From Combretum micranthum (lineage: Eukaryota > Streptophyta > Magnoliopsida > Myrtales > Combretaceae): DNA of 64,000 nucleotides. Each line of letters opens with the position of its first letter. The first letter of the stretch is position 1. The stretch covers positions 2,480,001-2,544,000 of the forward strand of contig JAMXBD010000012.1 of assembly GCA_024138025.1 (NCBI GenBank), read 5' to 3'. The notes beneath the pieces were generated by a model, which searched no databases, was not told where the DNA came from, and saw only the letters and a program-made list of their open reading frames with translations. Below, one piece after another: positions 57,273 through 64,000 of the stretch. A program made the position numbers and the translations under genes.

Positions 57273-57325
57273 GGGACTTGGTGTGCTTAATTTGAGAATT
57301 GAGCATGTCGGGTCTTTACAAAATA

Positions 57326-57724
57326 AGTATTAGGGGTAACGCTAAAATTGGTACCTTTTCAAGAAAATCAGTGATTAGTTAGCTTTGTTATGTAATCAAG
57401 ATGATTAAAGGCCTCAATTTCCTTGTTACTTAATATGTTTCTAGTTTTGTATTGATCCCTTTAGATCATTTAGATATATATATCTAATGTTGTATAGCAT
57501 TTAGTCAACTCGGTGAGTCATTAGTGTTGTTTTCATTTCTCTTACACATAGGGCTATGTGAGTCATGGAATTAACGTAGATTTATTAATTGTGTGCTTCT
57601 ATTTATAATTATGTGCTTCTAGTGACAAATTGGGCATTATGCTTAAGGGTGCTTCACTCATTTGTTACTTGGCTAGTTGTCTATATGTTTATGAGCCTAT
57701 GCAAGTGGTTCTGTTGAGATAAGT
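57326..57724. other. Short AT-rich interval between two LTRs
   Basis: Nothing recognisable; it is the interval left between the two gypsy insertions. Confidence 0.5.
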
Positions 57725-58102
57725 TGTAAAGACCCGGTCCTCTAAATCCCGAGATTTAGAGTACCGAATCCCCAACCACATATAACATTTGCACATTATA
57801 TGTAAGGTTGTCCTAAAACTAACAGTTTAAGAAAATTGCTTGATCAAATCAATATACTTTGTAAAGAACTTTTTAATATAAACAAGATTGCTATCAAAAG
57901 CAATCTACAATATATTTACATCAAATAAACATTTCTTTGTGTCAATACATGACACTACAAAACAAATAACATGTTCTTTCAAGACATGAGGACCCTAAAG
58001 GAGCTTAAAGTCATTACAAAAGAAATTGGCTTCATTAACAAGCCTTCTATACATAGCTGGTCCTTAGCAAAAAGTCTTCTAAAAGTCCCGGGTCGCCGGA
58101 TC

Positions 58103-58180
58103 CTATTCATCCCACTCGTCCAGAAATCTTTCAAAATCGGACCCATAGCCCAAGTCATCGTAATACTCGTCTCCATTACC
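58103..58180 (-). CDS. Conserved acidic mini-ORF in the minus-strand LTR
   Basis: This frame has 25 codons plus TAG, follows an acceptor-like GCTTTGCAG, and has the core LGYGSDFERFLDEWDE. From the GYG motif to the stop its length equals that of the copies at 12968 and 35931, and nucleotide differences in that part are frequent at third positions. It is one codon shorter near its start. The initiating codon is unknown. Confidence 0.5.
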   Translation of the reverse strand, partial: GNGDEYYDDLGYGSDFERFLDEWDE

Positions 58181-58611
58181 TGCAAAGCAGCAAAAGTGAG
58201 CCAGAGGCCCAGTACACAATAACCAATGCATAACAAGTCATCCGATTGATGTAATGCATCATAGAACAAGTGGTTATCTTTATTACATTTTGATTCACAA
58301 ATCAGCAAGAGGGTATTCAAACCCCGGTCACACTTCGGGAATCCAGGGATCCTGAGTAACAGCAGCTGCTCAGGGGGTTGATATAAGCAGTCCGAATACT
58401 TATATCTCCTATATCTATTTCATGAAGTTAATAGCTTCATCTAGGGTTTAAAAGCCGTTGCCCGACTCTACTTAAACTCAGTCCATAACATGAGCCTAGT
58501 TCACAAGTTCCCATAAACCTTGAACTAAATCATGGTATTTCCCCCTAAGTTTAAGCAAACGTTACACAGATACAATTCCCCCCTATCGACTACCCACTTA
58601 ACCAAAAGAAT

Positions 58612-58705
58612 CGCTATTGCATCATAGCGTACCATTGCATCATGGTAAAGTCATTGCATCATGACTTGGTTAAGCGCCTAGCTAACATGTCATTGCATCA
58701 TGACA
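58612..58705 (-). repeat. Four mini-hairpins with constant loop and different stems
   Basis: On the plus strand each has loop TGCATC (GATGCA in the element's sense). Stems: CGCTAT/ATAGCG (58612-58629), TACCAT/ATGGTA (58630-58647), AAGTCAT/ATGACTT (58648-58667) and TGTCAT/ATGACA (58688-58705). All are perfectly complementary, and the first three are immediately adjacent. Confidence 0.85.
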
Positions 58706-60495
58706 GGTTTGCTGCTCCTCGGACCAGATTAAACAGCGTAATAGACATCCAATTCATCCAAATGTTAAATCGAATCAATTTAGGTCAAATTAGAAATGTC
58801 TGGTCCTAGCAAACATCAAACAAGTTATTGCGTACCTGAACCCGTTAGTATTGAACTAGGATCTCTCGGTGATGAACTAACCGAAGAATTCTTAACTGTA
58901 ATAGAAATGTCACAATAATTAATAATTCAACATTTATAAATTTCATTCTCGTAAATATATATATATATATTATATCCACATATCATAAATTATCAAAGAA
59001 AATCAAATAATTGAATATACAATCACGAATAGGCATTTAAACGTCCTAATATATCTTAAATCTTTTAATAAAACTCAATTGCTCAAATAACAAACTTTGG
59101 AAAATTTTTAGAAAAAAGTTTTTGAATTTCAAAAGCACAGGGGATAGGCCGGCAGCCAAAGCCGGCGGCTTTGGGCCGGTGCACAATGTTCTGAAAATGT
59201 ACACTGCCAACGCTGGCAGCGTTCAAAGCGTATGCCGTCAGCCTTTGTATCCTACGCCGGCGGCCTTGAGCCGGCGTAGAATCCAAAACCAAAATTTTCA
59301 AAAACGTCCAGAGAGGTCTAAGCCGGCCGCTTTCTTATATAAGCTGGCGGCTTTGACATATACGCTGGCGGCCTTAATTTTCACTGCCGGCGTTCAACAT
59401 GACAGAATGAACGCCGGCTGACTTTCCCAGCGAAAGCCGGCGGCTTTCAGCCAGCCTTAAAAATTATGAATCCAACGCTGCCTCTAAGCCGGCGGCGTTG
59501 AATTCCCAGGTTGCCGGCGTACGTTTTAAAAACAAGGTTAAACGAAAATTTCAAATCCCCTGTTTTCCACTTTGCAACCTCACATCTTAATACACTTTAA
59601 AACTTTCCTCAACTACACTTCCACTTCATATATTCACTCCACATACACTACTCAATTCTAGCAACCAAGCATGAATTCAACACAATTAAACACTTCAAAT
59701 TCTACTTCCATCAATTCTAAATTCTCCTATACAAATTCTCTTAACAACTTCCCAACACTTCACCAACATACAACAATGCATGCACAACCTCACACACTCA
59801 TATAACACTTCCTCAACTCATCCCATGCATGAACAAACCATTTGATCAACTTTAAGCTCAATTCATCCAATGATACATACATCTATTTCAAGAAAAGAAA
59901 TAAAACAACACAACAACCTTAACTAAATTAATTCAAGCATTATATATATATACCTTGTCTTGAGAGATACTTTGATTTTCAAACTTGATATAACCCTAAC
60001 TTGAGCTTGGAAATGGAGATGGAAATGGAGGAAGAAGAAGAAGAGAAAAAGAAGAAAGAAAAGGAAAATTCGGATAAAATTTTGAGCTGCCCCAAAAAGT
60101 AATCAAATTAGCTTAATTTTGACTTTTACACTTCCAAATTTACCCCTTAATGCATATATTAACTTTAGGTTGCATTTCACTTTAATTTGGACTCCATTTG
60201 GCTTACATTTAGGGCATAAATGCTACTTAATTACAAGAACTAATCAACTAACTTAAATGAAATTAAAGTTGATTTATAAATCTAACTTAAACTTTTTAAT
60301 GTACAAAAGACAACATTAATAATTTCATTACTCACACATTAATGCATATAAAACAACAATATTAATATCAACATATACACATACAAAATCTTATATCTTA
60401 AACTACTAACAACACAAACTATCATTCATTCATCTCCTTAAAATAAATTAATAAACACATGAGATTTGATTAAAATATACATCTAGGTCATTTCA

Positions 60496-60510
60496 TTCTT
60501 CCCTTCTTCA
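60496..60510 (-). promoter_or_regulatory. Polypurine tract of the minus-strand element
   Basis: TTCTTCCCTTCTTC on the plus strand is a purine run on the element's sense strand, directly before the LTR. Confidence 0.85.
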
Positions 60511-60543
60511 AGAAGTTTCGTCCCCGAAACTTAACTTACCTTC

Positions 60544-63500
60544 TTACTCAAAAAGTTCCGGATATTTCTGTCTCATTGCACTAGCTACTTCCCAAACCGC
60601 CTCTCTCTCGGATTGGTTACTCCATTGGACCTTTACCATTGGTATGACTTTATTCTCAATTCTTTGTCCATTTTTCCCAAAATTCTAATTGGCTTTTCTT
60701 CAGTAGTTAATCTGGTAGTATCTCTGGTTGATTGGTATCCAATATTGCATCGGAATCGGATATACACTTTCTAAGCTGAGATACATGAAAAACATCATGA
60801 ACGCCAGACAAACTTGGTGGTAACGCCAATCTATAAGCCAATGGCCCGATCCTTTCCAATACTTCATATGGCCCAATGTATCTTGGATTCAATTTACTCC
60901 TCACACCAAATCTGAAAACTCCTTTAGTCGGGGATATCTTGAGAAACACATGATCTCCAAGTTCAAATTCCAAAGCTCTTCTTCTCAAATCAGCATAACT
61001 TTTATATCGGTCTTGAGCAGCTTTCAATCTCTGTTTGATCATTTGAATCTTATCAACCGCTTGTTGTACCAAATCGGGTCCAATCAATACTCTCTCGCCC
61101 ACTTCATCCCAATGCAAAGGAGATCTACATTTTCTTCCATATAACGCTTCATACGGAGCCATCTGAATCGATGATAACTATTATTGTAAGCGAATTCAAC
61201 TAAAGGTAAGTGTTCATCCCAATTCTTTCCAAAATCCAATGCACAAGCTCTAAGCATATCTTCAAGAATTTGAATTGTCCTCCTGATTGCCCGTCAGTTT
61301 GTGGATGAAAAGCTGTACTAAATTGTAACTTTGTTCCAAGAGCTTCATGAAGACTTTTCCAGAATCGACTGACAAATCTCGTGTCTCTATCCGAAGTGAT
61401 GGTCATTGGTATACCATGTAATCTCACTATCTCTCGGATGTAAATCTGAGCCAATCTTTCAAGTGAACACCCAATTCTTAGTGGAATGAAATGTGACGAT
61501 TTCGTGAGTCGATCCACGATGATCCAAATCATTTCGTTCTTGGCTACTGTCTTCGGTAAAGCCGTCACAAAATCCATAGTTATCTCATCCCATTTCCATT
61601 CCGGAATTTTCAATGGTTGCAATTCTCCTCCAGGCCGTTGATGTTCGATCTTCACTTGTTGACATACCAAACACTTAGAAACAAATCTTGCAATGTCCTT
61701 CTTCATTCCTTCCCACCAAAAATGTCGCTTCAAGTCTCGATACATCTTCGTGGTTCCCGGATGAATTGAATATGAGGAGGAATGCGCTTCCTTCATAATT
61801 TGGTGTCTCAAATCGTAAATCTGGGTACATAAATTCTATCTTAAACCTGATAATCCTTTATCATCAATTCTCATCTCTTTTCTCCTCTTCTCACCTATCT
61901 TATTTTTCAACTTCTGGCTTCCGGGTTCTTCAAGTTGTCCTTGCTTGATTTGATCCAAAATCGTTGGTTGCAGTGATAAATTTGCTAGCATAATGTCAAC
62001 GTTTTCCATAGCTATCTCAATATTCATCCTTTGAAGATCTTCTTGTAACTCCCATTGATTAGTAATCAAAGATTCCACATTCATCGATTTCTTTCTACTG
62101 AGCGCATCGGCTACCACATTAGCTTTTCCCGGGTGATATAGAATTTCAACATCGTAATCTTTAATTAATTCCAACCACCTTCGTTGCCGCATGTTTAATT
62201 CCTTTTGAGTGAAAATATTTCAAACTCTTATGATCCGTGAATATCTTACACTTTTCACCAAACAGATAATGTCTCCAAAGCTTCAATGCTAATACCACTG
62301 CGGCTAGCTCGAGATCATGAATTGGTAATTCCTCTCATGGGACTTCAATTGTCTTGAGGCAGCTATGACTCGATTATCTTGCATCAACACACATCCGAGT
62401 CCTTGAAGTGAAGCATCACTATAAATTACAAACTCTTCTCCACTAATTGGTAATGCCAAAATCGGTGCAGAAATCAATCGTTCCTTCAGCTCCAGAAAAC
62501 TCCGATCACAATCTTCATCCCAATCAAACTTCACATATTTCCTCGTCAACTTAGTTAATGGTGAAGCGATTTTGGAAAAACCTTGTACAAATCTTCTATA
62601 ATAACTTGCCAACCCCAGAAAACTTCGCACTTCCGTGACACTTGTCGGTGGTGGCCAGTCCAATACCGCTCTAATCTTCTCCGGATCAACAGATATTCCT
62701 TCCTTTGTAATGATATGTCCCAAAAATGCAACTTCTCTCAACCAAAACTTGCACTTGCTAAACTTAGCATAAAGCTTCCTCTCTCTCAATCTTTGCAACA
62801 CAAGTCTCAAATGTTTTTCATGATCTTCCTCATTCTTTGAATATACCAATATATCATCAATAAAGACTATCACAAATTGATCCAAATAATCCTTAAATAC
62901 CCTATTCATCAAATCCATAAAAGCAGCAGGGGCATTTGTTAAACCGAAAGGCATAACCATAAACTCAAAATGTCCATATCTTGTTCTGAAAGCCGTCTTG
63001 GATATATCTTGTTGCTTAATCTTGAGTTGATGATATCCGGATCTCAAATCTATCTTGGAAAACAATGCCGCATCTCTCAATTGATCAAATAAATCATCAA
63101 TTCGAGGAAGTGGATACTTGTTCTTGATTGTCACTTGATTCAATTCTCTATAGTCTATACACATCCTTAGACTTCCGTCTTTCTTCTTAACAAACAATAC
63201 CGGAGCACCCCAAGGAGAAATACTTGGACGGATAAACCCGAGGTGTTGCAATTCTTCTAACTGACTTTTCAATTCTTTCAACTCAGCCGGAGCCATACGA
63301 TACGGAGCTTTAGAAATAGGTGTAGTTCCAGGTATCAAATCAATCCCAAAATCAATTCCCTATCCGGTGGCAAACCGGGTAATTCATCAGGAAAAACATC
63401 AACAATTCCCTTACTACTGGCACCATATCAACTCGGAGTTCTTCACTACCCATTGTAGTTCCCATATCCTTTTCCCACAATTCCATAGAATACATACTCC

Positions 63501-64000
63501 GGGTCTCCTTCTTTCCAACACATGAAGTCTTCTACCTTCCAATTCAAAACTCACTTCCGCTTTACTACAATCTATTGTTGCTTTGTAAAGATTCAACCAA
63601 TTCATTCCAAGAATAACATCAAAATCAATTAAAGGTAGAACTAACATATCTATTGGCATGCTTTCATCAGAAATCACAACATCAACATTCTACATACACA
63701 TGGCTCTTTGGATTGCACACCAAAAGGAGTATTCACACTCATCACTCTATCATACAACACTTCAGAAGACAAACCACACTCATTCACAAAGCTTTCAGCA
63801 ATACATGCATGAGTAGCACCAGTATCAATTAAAGTATATGCAGGATGTCTTGCAATCTGTATTATACCTGCCAGTGTATCAACCGAAGGAGCTTTCTCCA
63901 TTGTTGCAAAGCAAACACCCTAGCAGCTGTCATTCCCTTTCCAAAGTTCGGTCCTTCATTCCTCGGCTTTTCCTTACAATTTGCCACATGATGACCCCTT
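60544..64000 (-). pseudogene. Gypsy pol with several frame breaks (zinc knuckle to chromodomain; N-part outside window)
   Basis: Reading from the window edge: a zinc-knuckle end (about 63960-64000), protease with [13 protein letters not shown] (63674-63901), a linker with [11 protein letters not shown] (63414-63677), RT with [10 protein letters not shown] and FIDDILVYS (62304-63338), and an RNase H whose middle crosses frame breaks near 62310 and 62210. Connection-region sequence with VVADALSRK is at 61836-62192. The integrase zinc region and core with ITMDFV and ITSDRDTRF are at 61200-61811; the integrase C-part with [11 protein letters not shown] and [16 protein letters not shown] is at 60707-61162; a chromodomain-like end in a shifted frame stops at 60544. 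At least five small indels break the frame. Catalytic motifs are otherwise intact, so the damage is recent or due to sequence error. Confidence 0.92.

Larger units (their letters stand above)
53767..57320 (+). repeat. Solo LTR of a related gypsy subfamily (3554 bp), perfect TSD AAATA
   Basis: It starts TGAAATACCCC and ends GGGTCTTTACA, with AAATA on each side (53762-53766 and 57321-57325). It shares the module order of the other LTRs: pyrimidine-rich block (54240-54350), GC-rich island (54790-54950), TACGCAGTAACTTG block (56031), hairpin array (56163-56265), CCTGAG/CTCAGG stem-loop (56505-56528), acceptor-like TTTTTACAG (56716) and terminal stem-loop (57235-57272). The island here is built on GCACGGCC/TGCAC words, not CGCCGGCG, and the region after the acceptor is a GAT-rich simple repeat. 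Overlapping ORFs at 54751-55064 are products of the island. Confidence 0.93.
57725..60495 (-). repeat. 3' LTR of the minus-strand gypsy element (2771 bp)
   Basis: On the plus strand it begins TGTAAAGACCC and ends GTCATTTCA. It contains, reversed, the terminal stem-loop (57773-57810), acidic mini-ORF (58103-58180), CCTGAG/CTCAGG stem-loop (58351-58374), hairpin array (58612-58705), GC-rich island (59136-59530), a donor-like site (CAAG then GTATAT, at 59952) and a pyrimidine-rich stretch (about 60015-60065, purine-rich on the plus strand). Confidence 0.93.
57725..64000 (-). mobile_element. Ty3/gypsy element on the minus strand, cut by the window end
   Basis: The 3' LTR is at 57725-60495, the polypurine tract next to it, and broken pol runs to the window edge, where the last codons are a zinc knuckle (KGHHVANCK). 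Protein and LTR similarity place it in the same chromovirus group as 33503-44173, but it is a separate subfamily: its LTR begins TGAAATGACC, a sequence found 54 bp inside the other LTR. The 5' LTR and gag are outside the window, so the TSD cannot be checked; TAAGT (57720-57724) is the flank here. Confidence 0.93.

Noticed and set aside
56163..58705. Regular CATGATGCAATG repeats as a CRISPR-like array
   Set aside because: Repeats are too short, spacers are irregular, and they lie inside plant LTRs; they are hairpin arrays.

Overview
The window is nuclear DNA of a flowering plant, probably a eudicot. It is AT-rich, has one intron-bearing GDSL esterase/lipase gene, and is otherwise mostly transposable elements: Ty3/gypsy with tRNA-iMet primer sites and chromodomain-like ends, Ty1/copia, hAT and Harbinger-like MITEs. 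I see no rRNA, functional tRNA, CRISPR or organellar block. The species cannot be named from the sequence alone.

Layout: (1) 1-954, decayed 3' end of a Ty3/gypsy integrase and chromodomain (+), followed by LTR-like sequence. (2) 987-6117, AT-rich non-coding DNA with old diverged duplications. (3) 6118-10094, a decayed copia element on the minus strand with short LTRs and no recognisable gag. (4) 10661-13401, a solo gypsy LTR with a perfect GCAAC target-site duplication (TSD). (5) 14138-18815, a nest of non-autonomous DNA elements; the last (16965-18815, 8-bp TSD) ends 98 bp before a gene start. (6) 18914-22193, an apparently intact five-exon GDSL gene of 367 codons. (7) 22194-33502, intergenic DNA with microsatellites, tandem repeats and a GDSL exon-2 relic. 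(8) 33503-44173, a full-length Ty3/gypsy element with perfect AATAT TSDs. (9) 44179-53761, AT-rich DNA with a hAT transposase relic (-), an unclassified degenerate ORF cluster (+) and a GDSL relic (exons 3 and 5). (10) 53767-57320, a second solo LTR, of another subfamily, with perfect AAATA TSDs. (11) 57725-64000, the 3' LTR and most of pol of a further gypsy element on the minus strand, cut by the window end.

The only likely host protein made here is the GDSL enzyme; the other coding sequence belongs to mobile elements. The most unusual signal lies inside the long (2.7-3.6 kb) gypsy LTRs. Diverged copies share a modular layout: a pyrimidine-rich stretch and, in the 2.7-2.9-kb LTRs, a donor-like GT; a GC-rich island of short palindromes; an array of small hairpins, some with one constant loop and different stems; a CCTGAG/CTCAGG stem-loop; an acceptor-like AG followed by a short acidic reading frame that changes mainly at silent positions; and a long stem-loop near the LTR 3' end whose pairs covary between copies. 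This suggests that the LTR RNA is structured and possibly spliced, and that the LTR carries a small selected peptide exon. That interpretation is inference; the sequence patterns are read directly.
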